In this document: piece after piece, positions 51,743 through 61,388 of the stretch
Layout: every line of letters starts with the position of its first letter
Position numbering within the stretch: position 1 is the first letter of the stretch
Source of the DNA: Pseudomonas sichuanensis
Lineage (GTDB): Bacteria > Pseudomonadota > Gammaproteobacteria > Pseudomonadales > Pseudomonadaceae
Direction: 5' to 3'
DNA length: 64,000 nt
Assembly (NCBI RefSeq): GCF_003231305.1
Contig: NZ_QKVM01000018.1
Coordinates: 36,213 to 100,212 of the forward strand
Notes under the pieces: model-generated
Told to the model about the DNA's origin: nothing
What the model saw: only the letters and a program-made list of their open reading frames with translations
Databases searched by the model: none
Program-made: the position numbers and the translations under genes

Positions 51743-52684
51743 TCAGCGTTGGATTTCCCGGTCGCGGTCCAGTTCGTAAGGCAGGTCGAGCAGCGCCAGG
51801 CGCGGGCCTTCGAGGCTGCCCAGGTGCAGGTTGTCGTCGGCCACTGCGTCGGCGCTGAGCACGGCCAGCAGCTCGACGCCGTTGCCCGCACTGGCGGCGA
51901 TCACCACTTCACCAACCGACGAGCCGTGGGTGGGCGAGAAGATCTCGGCGCCTGGCGCCGGCACGTCGGCCTGGTCGAGCGCGAGGCGGTACTGGCGGCG
52001 CTTGAGCTTGCCCAGGTACTGCATGCGGGCGACGATTTCCTGGCCCGTGTAGCAGCCTTTCTTGAAGCTCACGCCATCGACTGCCTGCAGGTTGATCATC
52101 TGCGGGATGAACAGTTCGCGGGTCGGGCCCATGACCTGGCCGATGCCGGCGCGGATCTGGCCCAGCAGCCAGTCGTTCAGCGTGCCCTCGGGCAGGTTGG
52201 CGGCGAGTGTTTCGCGCACTGCCGTGGCCTGTTCGGCGGGCGCCCACAACTCCACCCGGCCAGCCGAGACACGCAGGGCGATCAGGTTGTCATGACGCAC
52301 GGTGGCACCAGCGGCTTGTGGCACGTTCATGCCCAGGGCCTGCAGGGCAGCTTCGCCGTGCTGCAGGCCAAAGCGTGCCCAGGCAGCGCTTTCGTCGCTC
52401 AGGGTGGCCTTGGAGAACACGGCGTACTTTTTCAGGTCGGCCATTTGCGCGTCGAGCAGTTCGCTGGCCATCGCCAGCAGGTAGCCATTGCCTTGCGGGA
52501 GGATGCGGAAGCTCGACTGCATCCGGCCCTTGACCATGCAGCGCGCGCCGAGGCCGGCGTGCTCATCGCTGAGGTAGTTGAGGTTGCAGGTCAGTTGGCC
52601 TTGCAGGAACTTGCCGGCGTCGGACCCGCGCACGGCGAGGATGCCCTCGTGGGCGAGCGTACAGAAAAAAGCGGAATCGGCCAT
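51743..52684 (-). CDS. ygfZ: Folate-binding Fe-S cluster maturation protein YgfZ
   Basis: A 313-residue GcvT-like protein. KKGCYTGQEIVARMQYLGKL is the invariant KGC(Y/F)xGQE motif of the family, and GSDAGKFLQGQLTCNLNYLS is the other mark. It uses folate and supports repair or assembly of Fe-S enzymes. It is divergent from sdhE, which concerns another respiratory-enzyme assembly factor. Confidence 0.92.
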   Translation of the reverse strand: MADSAFFCTLAHEGILAVRGSDAGKFLQGQLTCNLNYLSDEHAGLGARCMVKGRMQSSFRILPQGNGYLLAMASELLDAQMADLKKYAVFSKATLSDESAAWARFGLQHGEAALQALGMNVPQAAGATVRHDNLIALRVSAGRVELWAPAEQATAVRETLAANLPEGTLNDWLLGQIRAGIGQVMGPTRELFIPQMINLQAVDGVSFKKGCYTGQEIVARMQYLGKLKRRQYRLALDQADVPAPGAEIFSPTHGSSVGEVVIAASAGNGVELLAVLSADAVADDNLHLGSLEGPRLALLDLPYELDRDREIQR

Positions 52685-52817
52685 GGGTCATCGCGGTAGC
52701 TAGAGACTGGCGGCCATCATAGAACGCCAGTAACAAAATAGGTAGGTGACTAGACCAACGCCCGGTGTCGCTTCGTGCGCCGCACGGTATACTGCCCGAC
52801 CATTCGAGGAGGGCCCC

Positions 52818-53072
52818 ATGGTCGAACAAACTGAACTCAACCGGCTTTTCTGGCACAGCCGCCGTGGCATGCTGGAACTGGACGTGCTGCTGGTACCTTT
52901 CACCCAGGAGGTCTACCCCAGCCTGAGCGAAGCCGACCGTGAACTCTACGTGCGCCTGCTGAGCTGCGAAGACCAGGACATGTTCGGCTGGTTCATGGAG
53001 CGCAACGAGTCCGAAGACCCGGAGCTGCAGCGCATGGTCCGTATCATCCTGGACCGTGTCCAGCCCAAGTGA
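52818..53072 (+). CDS. sdhE: FAD assembly factor SdhE
   Basis: An 84-residue protein. [20 protein letters not shown] holds the RGxxE motif (RRGMLELD), and the later [14 protein letters not shown] is characteristic. It inserts FAD covalently into succinate dehydrogenase. GAGGAGG precedes the ATG by 5 bases, and TATACT at 52788-52793 is a -10 candidate. Its stop overlaps the start of ygfX by 17 bp. Confidence 0.93.
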   Translation: MVEQTELNRLFWHSRRGMLELDVLLVPFTQEVYPSLSEADRELYVRLLSCEDQDMFGWFMERNESEDPELQRMVRIILDRVQPK

Positions 53073-53508
53073 CCGTTTCGAGTGCCGTTGGCAGGGCTCA
53101 CGCCTGCTGCTGACGGCCTACCTCGCCAGCCAGGCGCTGGCGATCATCACCCTGGCCGTCATCGCACTGCCGTTGTGGCTGCGCGGCCTGGTGTTCTTCG
53201 CTTGCCTGGCGCATGCCTGCTGGGCCATTCCCCGCCGTATCCTGCTCACGCACCCCGATGCGATCACCGGCTTGCGCCGCGACCCGCGTGGCTGGCGTTT
53301 GTACAGCCGTGCCCGTGGCTGGCAGGCGGTGCGGTTGTGCCGCGACAGCATTGCCCGGCCAGGTTTCGTGGTGTTGCGCTTCGTGCGCAAGGGCCGCTGG
53401 CTCGGTGAGAGCCAGTGCATCGTGAGGGATGCACTGGCCCCTGAGGCGCATCGGCGCTTGCGCGTGCGGCTGAAGTTCAGCCGGCGAAGGTGGGCGGCTG
53501 CAGGATAG
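53056..53508 (+). CDS. ygfX: YgfX/CptA-family inner-membrane protein
   Basis: A 150-residue protein with a GTG start overlapping sdhE by 17 bp. Two hydrophobic segments (about residues 18-50) are followed by a basic C-terminal domain ([16 protein letters not shown]). The E. coli pair is the CptAB (YgfX-SdhE) system, once proposed as toxin and antitoxin. Here the 3' end overlaps nadB on the other strand by 32 bp. Confidence 0.85.
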   Translation: MSSPSDRFECRWQGSRLLLTAYLASQALAIITLAVIALPLWLRGLVFFACLAHACWAIPRRILLTHPDAITGLRRDPRGWRLYSRARGWQAVRLCRDSIARPGFVVLRFVRKGRWLGESQCIVRDALAPEAHRRLRVRLKFSRRRWAAAG

Positions 53509-55093
53509 TGTCGTGGGCCTCGGGCAACATGCCCGGGTAGTCGAGGGTGTAGTGCAGGCCGCGGCTCTCTTTGCGCTGCATCGCCGAACGGATCATCAGC
53601 TCGGCGACCTGGGCCAGGTTGCGCAGTTCGATCAGGTCGCGGCTGACCTTGTAATTGCTGTAGAACTCGTCGATTTCGTCCAGCAGCATGCGCACGCGGT
53701 GCTCGGCACGCTGCAGGCGTTTGCTGGTGCGCACGATGCCGACATAGTCCCACATGAAGCGCCGCAATTCGTCCCAGTTGTGCGCGATGATCACGTCCTC
53801 GTCAGAGTCGGTGACCTGGCTTGCGTCCCAGCAGGGCAGGGCGCGGGGCATGCTCACCTGGTCGAGGTGCGCCTCGATGTCGGCGGCGGCGGCGCGGCCG
53901 TAGACGAAACATTCGAGCAGCGAGTTGCTGGCCATGCGGTTGGCGCCATGCAGGCCGGTGAAGCTGGTTTCGCCGATGGCGTAAAGGCCGGGTACGTCGG
54001 TGTGGCCGCGATCATCGACCATGACCCCGCCGCAGGTGTAGTGGGCCGCTGGCACCACCGGGATCGGCTGGCGGGTGATGTCGATGCCGAAGGTGAGGCA
54101 GCGCTCGTAGACAGTGGGGAAGTGGCTCTTGATGAACTCGGCCGGCTTGTGGCTGATGTCCAGGTACACGCAATCCACGCCCAGGCGTTTCATCTCGTGG
54201 TCGATGGCGCGGGCGACGATGTCCCGTGGTGCCAGCTCTTCGCGCGGGTCGAAGCGGGGCATGAAGCGCTCGCCATTGGGCAGGCGCAGCAGGGCACCTT
54301 CGCCGCGCAGGGCTTCGGTCACCAGGAAGCTCTTGGCTTGCGGGTGATACAGGCAAGTGGGGTGGAACTGGTTGAACTCCAGGTTCGCTACTCGGCACCC
54401 AGCCCGCCAGGCCATGGCGATACCGTCGCCACAGGCGCCGTCGGGGTTGCTGGTGTACAGGTACACCTTGGCCGCGCCGCCCGTGGCCAGCACGGTGAAG
54501 CGGGCGCCGAAGGTGTCGACCTCGCCGGTGTTGCGGTCCAGGACATAGGCGCCCAGGCAACGGTCGCCGCTCTGGCCCAGGCGGCGCTCGGTAATCAGGT
54601 CGACCGCGACGCGCTGCTCCAGAAGCTCGATGTTCGGCCGCTGGCGCGCCTGGTCGAGCAAGGTCTTGAAGATCGCCGCACCGGTAGCGTCGGCGGCATG
54701 GATGATGCGCCGGTGGCTGTGGCCGCCCTCGCGGGTGAGGTGAAACTCGAAACCACCGTCGTCGACGCTGTAGTGCTCGTCACGGGTGAACGGCACGCCT
54801 TGTTCGATCAGCCATTCGATCGCTTCGCGGCTGTGTTCGACGGTGAAGCGCACCGCGTCTTCGTGGCACAGGCCGCCGCCGGCATTGAGGGTGTCCTCGA
54901 CATGCGACTGCACGGTATCGGTGTTGTCGAGCACGGCGGCCACGCCGCCCTGGGCCCAGAAGGTAGAGCCGTTGGCCAGGTCGCCTTTGCTGAGTACGGC
55001 GATGCGCAGGTGGCCGGGGAGGTTCAGTGCCAGGCTCAGACCAGCCGCACCACTGCCGATCACCAGGACATCATGTTGGAATTGTTGGCTCAT
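53477..55093 (-). CDS. nadB: L-aspartate oxidase
   Basis: A 538-residue FAD enzyme of NAD biosynthesis that oxidises aspartate to iminoaspartate. [17 protein letters not shown] is the FAD-binding motif. [20 protein letters not shown] and [20 protein letters not shown] are the L-aspartate oxidase marks. The length is normal. It is convergent with ygfX, overlapping by 32 bp, and divergent from algU. Confidence 0.96.
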   Translation of the reverse strand: MSQQFQHDVLVIGSGAAGLSLALNLPGHLRIAVLSKGDLANGSTFWAQGGVAAVLDNTDTVQSHVEDTLNAGGGLCHEDAVRFTVEHSREAIEWLIEQGVPFTRDEHYSVDDGGFEFHLTREGGHSHRRIIHAADATGAAIFKTLLDQARQRPNIELLEQRVAVDLITERRLGQSGDRCLGAYVLDRNTGEVDTFGARFTVLATGGAAKVYLYTSNPDGACGDGIAMAWRAGCRVANLEFNQFHPTCLYHPQAKSFLVTEALRGEGALLRLPNGERFMPRFDPREELAPRDIVARAIDHEMKRLGVDCVYLDISHKPAEFIKSHFPTVYERCLTFGIDITRQPIPVVPAAHYTCGGVMVDDRGHTDVPGLYAIGETSFTGLHGANRMASNSLLECFVYGRAAAADIEAHLDQVSMPRALPCWDASQVTDSDEDVIIAHNWDELRRFMWDYVGIVRTSKRLQRAEHRVRMLLDEIDEFYSNYKVSRDLIELRNLAQVAELMIRSAMQRKESRGLHYTLDYPGMLPEAHDTILQPPTFAG

Positions 55094-55248
55094 GTCGGGA
55101 CACTAGTAATCTTCGAAGGGGGCACGGCACAATAGTCAAGCGCAGATGGCATTGTGAAACTATCGTGAAACCGGGCCGGGATGCCTTTATAGCAGCCCCG
55201 GGGGCTTGATTTCCAATGGCGCTTGCGGGGCAAAGACGATCTTTTTGG

Positions 55249-55275
55249 GAACTTTCCTCTACCCCAGGAAATCCT
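55249..55275 (+). promoter_or_regulatory. Candidate AlgU-type promoter (distal)
   Basis: GAACTT (55249-55254), 17 bp, then TCCTA (55272-55276) resembles the AlgU consensus GAACTT-N16/17-TCtgA. The gap 55094-55530 between nadB and algU is 437 bp and otherwise holds only the proximal promoter. Confidence 0.5.
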
Positions 55276-55444
55276 AAGAAGGCTGTACGCACGCCACATT
55301 TTGCCGCGGCGACGCAGGGCGGCAGCCCTTTGCTTGGGCTCAGACCTGCGTACTGAAACCTGATTATCGACGCAGCCGGCCGTGACCGCGCTGCGCCTTT
55401 CGTGCGAGCCGACCAAGGGCCGCAGGAAACTTGCTTGGAGGGGA

Positions 55445-55472
55445 GAACTTTTGCGTAAAGCCCGAGTCTATG
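55445..55472 (+). promoter_or_regulatory. AlgU-dependent autoregulatory promoter (proximal)
   Basis: GAACTT (55445-55450), a 16-bp spacer, then TCTAT (55467-55471) matches the AlgU/RpoE promoter consensus well. It is about 60 bp before the algU ATG. AlgU is known to activate its own operon in pseudomonads. Confidence 0.75.
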
Positions 55473-55530
55473 GTTGCAAGCCTGAACGATGCTTGTCGCA
55501 ACGCTCCTTCGAGTTCACTGAGGAGTGTTC

Positions 55531-56112
55531 ATGCTAACCCAGGAAGAGGATCAGCAGCTTGTCGAGCGCGTGCAGCGCGGCGACAGGCGAGCGTTCGATC
55601 TGTTGGTGCTGAAGTATCAGCACAAGATTCTCGGGTTGATCGTGCGTTTCGTACACGACACCCATGAAGCGCAGGACGTGGCGCAGGAAGCCTTCATCAA
55701 GGCATACCGGGCGCTGGGGAATTTCCGCGGTGACAGCGCGTTCTACACGTGGCTTTACCGCATCGCCATCAACACGGCGAAAAACTATCTGGTGTCTCGT
55801 GGAAGACGGCCGCCAGACAGCGATGTGAGCTCCGAGGATGCGGAGTTTTACGACGGCGATCATGGTCTCAAGGATCTCGAGTCCCCAGAACGCGCGTTGT
55901 TGCGGGATGAAATCGAAGGCACTGTCCATCGCACCATCCAGCAACTGCCGGAAGACCTGCGCACGGCGTTGACGCTGCGCGAGTTCGATGGACTGAGTTA
56001 CGAGGACATTGCCAGTGTCATGCAATGTCCTGTGGGTACCGTGCGCTCCCGGATTTTCCGCGCTCGGGAGGCCATAGACAAAGCCCTGCAACCGCTGTTG
56101 CAGGAAACCTGA
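55531..56112 (+). CDS. algU: RNA polymerase sigma factor AlgU/RpoE
   Basis: A 193-residue ECF sigma factor. Region 2 has DAFDLLVLKYQHKILGLIVR-type RRAFDLLVLKYQHKILGLIV and HEAQDVAQEAFIKAYRALGN. Region 4 has ALTLREFDGLSYEDIASVMQ and CPVGTVRSRIFRAREAIDKA. It controls envelope stress and, in relatives, alginate. GAGGAG precedes the ATG. The N-terminal MLTQEEDQQLVERVQ matches the P. aeruginosa AlgU start. Confidence 0.97.
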   Translation: MLTQEEDQQLVERVQRGDRRAFDLLVLKYQHKILGLIVRFVHDTHEAQDVAQEAFIKAYRALGNFRGDSAFYTWLYRIAINTAKNYLVSRGRRPPDSDVSSEDAEFYDGDHGLKDLESPERALLRDEIEGTVHRTIQQLPEDLRTALTLREFDGLSYEDIASVMQCPVGTVRSRIFRAREAIDKALQPLLQET

Positions 56113-56143
56113 GACAGCGGCGACAGCCAAGAGAGGAACCGCC

Positions 56144-56734
56144 ATGAGTCGTGAAGCTTTGCAGGAATCGCTGTCCGCGGTAATGGATAACGAAGCGGAC
56201 GAACTGGAACTGCGTCGTGTGCTCAATGCCGTCGACGATTCCGAAACCCGTGCCACCTGGTCGCGCTACCAGGTCGCTCGCGCAGCGATGCACAAGGAAC
56301 TGCTGTTGCCCAAGCTGGATATCGCCTCGGCGGTTTCCGCGGCATTGGCCGACGAGGCGGTGCCTGCCAAGGTCAAGCAAGGCCCGTGGCGCAGCATTGG
56401 CCGCCTGGCCGTGGCTGCCTCGGTGACCGTTGCCGTGCTGGCGGGTGTGCGTTTCTACAACCAGGACGAGATCACGGGTGCCGAACTGGCTTCCCAGCAG
56501 CCTGCCCAGCAGGGGCTGAGCATGCCACAGGCACAGGGCCCCGCCGTTTTGGCAGGCTATAGTGAAAGCAGCGAACAACCCACCGGGCCGATGGCCAACG
56601 GTGTGCTGCAGAACCAGGCTGGCTGGGATCAGCGTCTGCCAGGTTATCTGCGCCAGCATGCCCAGGAATCCGCGCTCAAAGGCACCGAGACCGCTCTGCC
56701 TTACGCACGCGCTGCCAGCCTGGAAAACCGCTAG
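56144..56734 (+). CDS. mucA: Anti-sigma factor MucA
   Basis: A 196-residue single-pass protein. The N-terminal AlgU-binding part is LQESLSAVMDNEADELELRR. The transmembrane segment is near residues 85-105 (GRLAVAASVTVAVLAGVRF). The periplasmic part ends with ARAASLENR. It holds AlgU inactive until cleaved by AlgW and MucP. Confidence 0.95.
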   Translation: MSREALQESLSAVMDNEADELELRRVLNAVDDSETRATWSRYQVARAAMHKELLLPKLDIASAVSAALADEAVPAKVKQGPWRSIGRLAVAASVTVAVLAGVRFYNQDEITGAELASQQPAQQGLSMPQAQGPAVLAGYSESSEQPTGPMANGVLQNQAGWDQRLPGYLRQHAQESALKGTETALPYARAASLENR

Positions 56735-56745
56735 TAAGGAGGATC

Positions 56746-57711
56746 ATGCGCGCGCTACCTCTCCTGTCGCTGCTGCTTGGCAGCAGCCTGACGGTGCAGG
56801 CCTACGCGGCCAACTCCACGCCCGAGGCGAGCGAGTGGCTGAACAAGCTGGCACAGGCTGAACAAAGGCAGAGTTACCAGGGGTCGTTCGTCTACGAGCG
56901 CAATGGCAGCTTCTCCACCCACGATATCTGGCATCGCGTCCAGGACGGCAAGGTCAGCGAGCGGTTACTCCAGCTCGATGGCGCTGCCCAGGAAATCGTG
57001 CGTGTCGATGGCAAGGTGCAATGCGTCAGTGGCGCCTTGGTCAGCGGTGTGACCGCACCGCCCGACGCCGCCCCGCGCATGCTCGATCCGTTGAAGCTGA
57101 TGAGCTGGTACGACCTGAGCGTGGCAGGCAAGTCACGCGTCGCCGGGCGCGACGCGGTGATTGTGACCCTCACCCCGCGCGATCAGCACCGCTACGCCTT
57201 CGAACTCCACCTGGACCGCCAAACCGGCTTGCCGCTGCGCTCGTTGATGCTCAATGAAAAGGGGCAGCTGCTTGAGCGCTTCCAGATGACCCGCCTGGAC
57301 ACCGATGACCTGCCGAGTGATGCCGATCTCAGTGCCAGTGCGGCCTGCAAGCCGATCGAGCGGGTGGTCGCCAGTACTTCGCAGGCCGTTGCCGGCTGGC
57401 GTTCGGACTGGCTTCCGCCAGGCTTCGAACTGATCAACAGCAGTGTGCGCCGTGACCCGGACCGCAAAAGTACTATCAGCAGCCTGATGTATGACGATGG
57501 CCTGACGCGCTTCTCGGTGTTCCTTGAACCGATCAGCGACAATTCAGGCACCGATACCCGCACTCAGCTCGGCCCGACCGTCGCGGTCTCGCGCCATCTA
57601 AACACGCCCAAGGGCAAAGTGATGGTCACCGTGGTCGGAGAGATTCCACTGGGGACCGCCGAGCGTGTGGCGTTGTCTATGCGGGCCCAGGATGCTCAGG
57701 CGCGTCAGTAA
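56746..57711 (+). CDS. mucB: Periplasmic sigma-regulatory protein MucB
   Basis: A 321-residue exported protein with signal peptide MRALPLLSLLLGSSLTVQAYA. MucB/RseB features are EASEWLNKLAQAEQRQSYQG and WHRVQDGKVSERLLQLDGAA. It binds the periplasmic part of MucA and protects it from protease. It starts 11 bp after mucA. Confidence 0.93.
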   Translation: MRALPLLSLLLGSSLTVQAYAANSTPEASEWLNKLAQAEQRQSYQGSFVYERNGSFSTHDIWHRVQDGKVSERLLQLDGAAQEIVRVDGKVQCVSGALVSGVTAPPDAAPRMLDPLKLMSWYDLSVAGKSRVAGRDAVIVTLTPRDQHRYAFELHLDRQTGLPLRSLMLNEKGQLLERFQMTRLDTDDLPSDADLSASAACKPIERVVASTSQAVAGWRSDWLPPGFELINSSVRRDPDRKSTISSLMYDDGLTRFSVFLEPISDNSGTDTRTQLGPTVAVSRHLNTPKGKVMVTVVGEIPLGTAERVALSMRAQDAQARQ

Positions 57712-57796
57712 CGGCGCTTTATGAAAGTTTCTGTTACACAGTGCTGACAGGAAATTAACCCATTGTCATTTGCAATCCAGCCGTAAATTTTCTATA

Positions 57797-57826
57797 GGTC
57801 AGGCTCTTCTGGGAGTCTGGCCTTTT
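57797..57826 (+). terminator. Hairpin and T run between mucB and mucD
   Basis: GGTCAGGCTC (57797-57806) pairs with GAGTCTGGCC (57813-57822) with G-U pairs allowed, followed by TTTTC. It lies 85 bp past mucB and 55 bp before mucD. It suggests partial termination, so mucD may also have its own promoter. Confidence 0.5.
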
Positions 57827-57877
57827 CTGCGTTTGCTGGGCCTAACTGCTAACTACGCTCGTTGTAACGGGAGCCGT

Positions 57878-59311
57878 ATGTCAATACCACGCTTGAAACC
57901 CTACCTATCGATGTTCGCCGCTGTGCTGATGCTCGGCCAGGTGCTCACCGCCCAAGCCCAGGAAGCCTTGCCCGATTTCACGACCCTGGTCGAGCAGGCT
58001 TCGCCGGCGGTGGTCAACATCAGTACCAAGCAGAAACTGCCGGACCGTCGCATCGCCGCCGGGCAGATGCCCGACCTCGAAGGCCTGCCGCCGATGTTCC
58101 GCGAGTTCTTCGAGCGCAACATGCCACAGCAGCCGCGCTCGCCCCGGGGTGATCGCCAGCGCGAAGCGCAGTCTCTGGGCTCGGGCTTCATCATTTCCAG
58201 CGATGGCTATGTGCTGACCAACAACCACGTGGTCGCCGACGCCGACGAAATCATCGTTCGCCTCTCCGACCGCAGCGAGCTGCAGGCCAAGCTGGTCGGC
58301 ACCGACCCACGCACCGACGTGGCCCTGCTCAAGGTCGAGGGCAAGAACCTGCCGACCGTCAAATTGGGCGATTCGGAAAAGCTCAAGGTGGGTGAGTGGG
58401 TACTGGCCATCGGTTCGCCGTTCGGCTTCGACCATTCGGTGACCAAAGGTATCGTCAGCGCCAAGGGCCGTACCCTGCCCAACGACACCTATGTGCCGTT
58501 CATCCAGACTGACGTGGCGATCAACCCGGGCAACTCCGGCGGCCCGCTGTTCAACATGAATGGCGAAGTGGTAGGTATCAACTCGCAGATCTTCACCCGT
58601 TCCGGCGGGTTCATGGGTCTGTCGTTCGCCATCCCGATCGACGTGGCGATCGACGTTTCCAATCAGTTGAAGAAAGACGGCAAGGTCAGCCGCGGCTGGC
58701 TGGGCGTGGTGATCCAGGAGGTCAATAAGGACCTGGCTGAATCCTTCGGCCTCGACAAGCCGGCTGGCGCCCTGGTAGCCCAGGTGCTGGAAGATGGCCC
58801 GGCGGCCAAGGGCGGCCTGCAGGTGGGCGACGTGATCCTGAGCATGAACGGCCAGCCGATCGTCATGTCGGCCGACCTGCCGCACCTGGTTGGCAGCCTC
58901 AAGGATGGCGCCAAGGCCAAGCTTGAGATCATTCGCAATGGCAAGCGCCAGAACCTTGATGTCACCGTCGGCGCCCTGCCGGATGAAGAGGCTGACATCG
59001 GTACCGGTGCTCAGGGCAGCGTCGAGCGCAGCAGCAACCGTTTGGGTGTTTCCGTGACCGACCTGTCCGCCGAGCAGAAGAAGTCGCTGGAGCTCAAGGG
59101 CGGCGTGGTGATCAAGGAAGTCCAGGACGGCCCGGCAGCGTTGATCGGCCTGCGTCCGGGCGATGTCATCAGTCACCTGAACAACCAGGCCATCGGCTCG
59201 GCCAAGGAATTCACCGAAATCGCCAAGGACCTGCCGAAGAACCGTTCGGTGTCGATGCGCGTGCTGCGCCAGGGGCGTGCAAGCTTCATCACCTTCAAGC
59301 TGGCTGAATAA
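57878..59311 (+). CDS. mucD: Periplasmic serine protease/chaperone MucD (DegP-like)
   Basis: A 477-residue HtrA-family protease. The signal peptide MSIPRLKPYLSMFAAVLMLG ends at AQA. The catalytic triad is His in VLTNNHVVADADE, Asp in TDPRTDVALLKV and Ser in NPGNSGGPLFN. Two PDZ domains follow (about residues 260-360 and 380-470). GGGAG is 5 bases before the ATG at 57878; the longer frame upstream is not supported. It removes misfolded envelope proteins and limits AlgU activation. Confidence 0.95.
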   Translation: MSIPRLKPYLSMFAAVLMLGQVLTAQAQEALPDFTTLVEQASPAVVNISTKQKLPDRRIAAGQMPDLEGLPPMFREFFERNMPQQPRSPRGDRQREAQSLGSGFIISSDGYVLTNNHVVADADEIIVRLSDRSELQAKLVGTDPRTDVALLKVEGKNLPTVKLGDSEKLKVGEWVLAIGSPFGFDHSVTKGIVSAKGRTLPNDTYVPFIQTDVAINPGNSGGPLFNMNGEVVGINSQIFTRSGGFMGLSFAIPIDVAIDVSNQLKKDGKVSRGWLGVVIQEVNKDLAESFGLDKPAGALVAQVLEDGPAAKGGLQVGDVILSMNGQPIVMSADLPHLVGSLKDGAKAKLEIIRNGKRQNLDVTVGALPDEEADIGTGAQGSVERSSNRLGVSVTDLSAEQKKSLELKGGVVIKEVQDGPAALIGLRPGDVISHLNNQAIGSAKEFTEIAKDLPKNRSVSMRVLRQGRASFITFKLAE

Positions 59312-59326
59312 GCTGATTGTGAGGCA

Positions 59327-59356
59327 GGAAAAGGGCAGCTTCGGCTGCCCTTTTCC
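59327..59356 (+). terminator. Rho-independent terminator after mucD
   Basis: GGAAAAGGGCAGC-TTCG-GCTGCCCTTTTCC, a 13-bp stem with a TTCG loop and a T run, 15 bp after the mucD stop. Confidence 0.88.
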
Positions 59357-59381
59357 GTAACGGTCAATTTCACAAAGCTCT

Positions 59382-59471
59382 ACGTGGGAGCGGGCTTGCC
59401 CCGCGATGAGGCCCGATCAGGCACCCGCACTGTCTGATCAGGCCTCATCGCGGGGCAAGCCCGCTACCACA
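59382..59471. repeat. REP-type palindrome doublet, extended
   Basis: Arm 59382-59409 (CGTGGGAGCGGGCTTGCCCC plus GCGATG) and arm 59444-59471 are inverted. Pairing extends inward through GAGGCC and GATCAG, so the stem is about 40 bp. One base of the outer core differs (CGCTACCAC). Confidence 0.82.
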
Positions 59472-59583
59472 AGGGATGTAGACAGGCCGATAGAGGAATC
59501 TCCCATATCCCTGCGGCTTGAGGTACAATTCCCGGCTATTTTTCGGCGGGCGTCCGGCTCGCAGCCTTTTCGAGTGTTGACCC

Positions 59584-61383
59584 GTGAGTGATTTGAGTCA
59601 TATCCGCAATTTCTCCATCATCGCCCACATCGACCATGGCAAGTCGACGCTGGCCGACCGTTTCATCCAGATGTGCGGTGGCCTGACGGCGCGCGAAATG
59701 GAGGCCCAGGTCCTCGATTCCATGGACCTGGAGCGCGAGCGCGGGATCACCATCAAGGCCCACAGCGTCACTCTGCACTACAAGGCGCAGGACGGTAAAA
59801 CCTACCAGCTGAACTTCATCGACACCCCCGGCCACGTAGACTTCACCTATGAAGTTTCGCGTTCGCTGGCAGCGTGCGAGGGTGCGCTGCTGGTGGTCGA
59901 CGCCGGCCAGGGCGTCGAGGCCCAGTCCGTGGCCAACTGCTACACCGCCATCGAGCAGGGCCTGGAAGTCATGCCGGTGCTGAACAAGATGGACCTGCCC
60001 CAGGCCGACCCGGATCGCGTCAAGGACGAGATCGAGAAGATCATCGGCATCGACGCCACCGACGCCGTGGCGTGCAGCGCCAAGAGCGGCATGGGCGTGG
60101 ACGAGGTGCTCGAGCGCCTGGTACAGACCATCCCCGCGCCGCAAGGCGAGATCGACGCGCCGTTGCAGGCGCTGATCATCGACTCCTGGTTCGACAACTA
60201 CCTGGGCGTGGTCTCGCTGGTGCGCGTGCGCCAGGGCCGCGTCAAGAAAGGCGACAAGATCCTGGTCAAGTCCACCGGCAAGGTGCACCTGGTCGACAGC
60301 GTCGGCGTGTTCACGCCCAAGCACACCCAGACCGCCGACCTCAAAGCCGGTGAAGTGGGCTTCATCATCGCCAGCATCAAGGACATCCATGGTGCGCCGG
60401 TCGGTGACACCCTGACCCTGTCCTCGACCCCCGAAGTCGAAGTGCTCGCAGGCTTCAAGAAGATCCAGCCGCAGGTGTACGCCGGCCTGTTCCCGGTAAG
60501 CTCCGACGACTTCGAGGACTTCCGTGACGCGCTGCAGAAGCTGACCCTGAACGACTCGTCGCTGCAATACATGCCGGAGAGCTCCGACGCCCTGGGCTTC
60601 GGCTTCCGTTGCGGCTTCCTCGGCATGCTGCACATGGAGATCATCCAGGAGCGCCTGGAGCGCGAATACGACCTGGACCTGATCACCACCGCGCCAAGCG
60701 TGATCTACGAGCTCGAGCTCAAGACCGGCGAAACCATCGTCGTCGACAACCCGTCGAAGCTGCCTGATGTGTCGTCCGTCACCGACTTCCGCGAGCCGAT
60801 CGTCACCGCGACCATCCTGGTACCTCAGGAACACCTGGGCAACGTCATCACCCTGTGCATCGAGAAGCGTGGCGTGCAGCGCGACATGCAGTTCCTCGGC
60901 AGCCAGGTGCAGGTGCGTTACGACATGCCGATGAACGAGGTGGTGCTGGACTTCTTCGACCGCCTCAAGTCCACCAGCCGCGGCTACGCTTCGCTGGACT
61001 ATCATTTCGACCGCTACCAGTCGGCCAACCTGGTCAAGCTGGACGTGCTGATCAACGGTGACAAGGTCGATGCCCTGGCACTGATCGTGCACCGTGACAA
61101 CGCCGCCTACAAAGGCCGTGCGTTGACCGAGAAGATGAAGGAGCTGATCCCTCGGCAGATGTTCGACGTGGCGATCCAGGCAGCCATCGGCGGCCAGATC
61201 ATTGCGCGGACAACCGTCAAGGCGCTCAGAAAGAACGTACTGGCCAAGTGCTACGGCGGCGACGTGAGCCGTAAGAAAAAGCTGCTGGAGAAGCAGAAAG
61301 CCGGTAAGAAACGCATGAAACAGGTCGGCAACGTGGAAATTCCACAGGAAGCCTTCCTCGCCGTGCTCAGGTTGGATAGCTAG
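59584..61383 (+). CDS. lepA: Elongation factor 4 (LepA) GTPase
   Basis: A 599-residue ribosome-dependent GTPase. G1 is [14 protein letters not shown]3 is [13 protein letters not shown] and G4 is NKMDLP. Domains typical of EF4 follow, with [20 protein letters not shown] at the C-terminus. The start is GTG at 59584; TACAAT at 59524-59529 is a -10 candidate. It ends 5 bp before lepB. Confidence 0.97.
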   Translation: MSDLSHIRNFSIIAHIDHGKSTLADRFIQMCGGLTAREMEAQVLDSMDLERERGITIKAHSVTLHYKAQDGKTYQLNFIDTPGHVDFTYEVSRSLAACEGALLVVDAGQGVEAQSVANCYTAIEQGLEVMPVLNKMDLPQADPDRVKDEIEKIIGIDATDAVACSAKSGMGVDEVLERLVQTIPAPQGEIDAPLQALIIDSWFDNYLGVVSLVRVRQGRVKKGDKILVKSTGKVHLVDSVGVFTPKHTQTADLKAGEVGFIIASIKDIHGAPVGDTLTLSSTPEVEVLAGFKKIQPQVYAGLFPVSSDDFEDFRDALQKLTLNDSSLQYMPESSDALGFGFRCGFLGMLHMEIIQERLEREYDLDLITTAPSVIYELELKTGETIVVDNPSKLPDVSSVTDFREPIVTATILVPQEHLGNVITLCIEKRGVQRDMQFLGSQVQVRYDMPMNEVVLDFFDRLKSTSRGYASLDYHFDRYQSANLVKLDVLINGDKVDALALIVHRDNAAYKGRALTEKMKELIPRQMFDVAIQAAIGGQIIARTTVKALRKNVLAKCYGGDVSRKKKLLEKQKAGKKRMKQVGNVEIPQEAFLAVLRLDS

Positions 61384-61388
61384 GTCCT

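Noticed and set aside
53513..55135. 540-codon plus-strand ORF
   Set aside because: It is antisense to nadB.
57712..57877. Gap searched for mucC
   Set aside because: Only 166 bp; no reading frame of mucC length, and a terminator-like hairpin occupies part of it.
59536..61092. 518-codon minus-strand ORF
   Set aside because: It is antisense to lepA.
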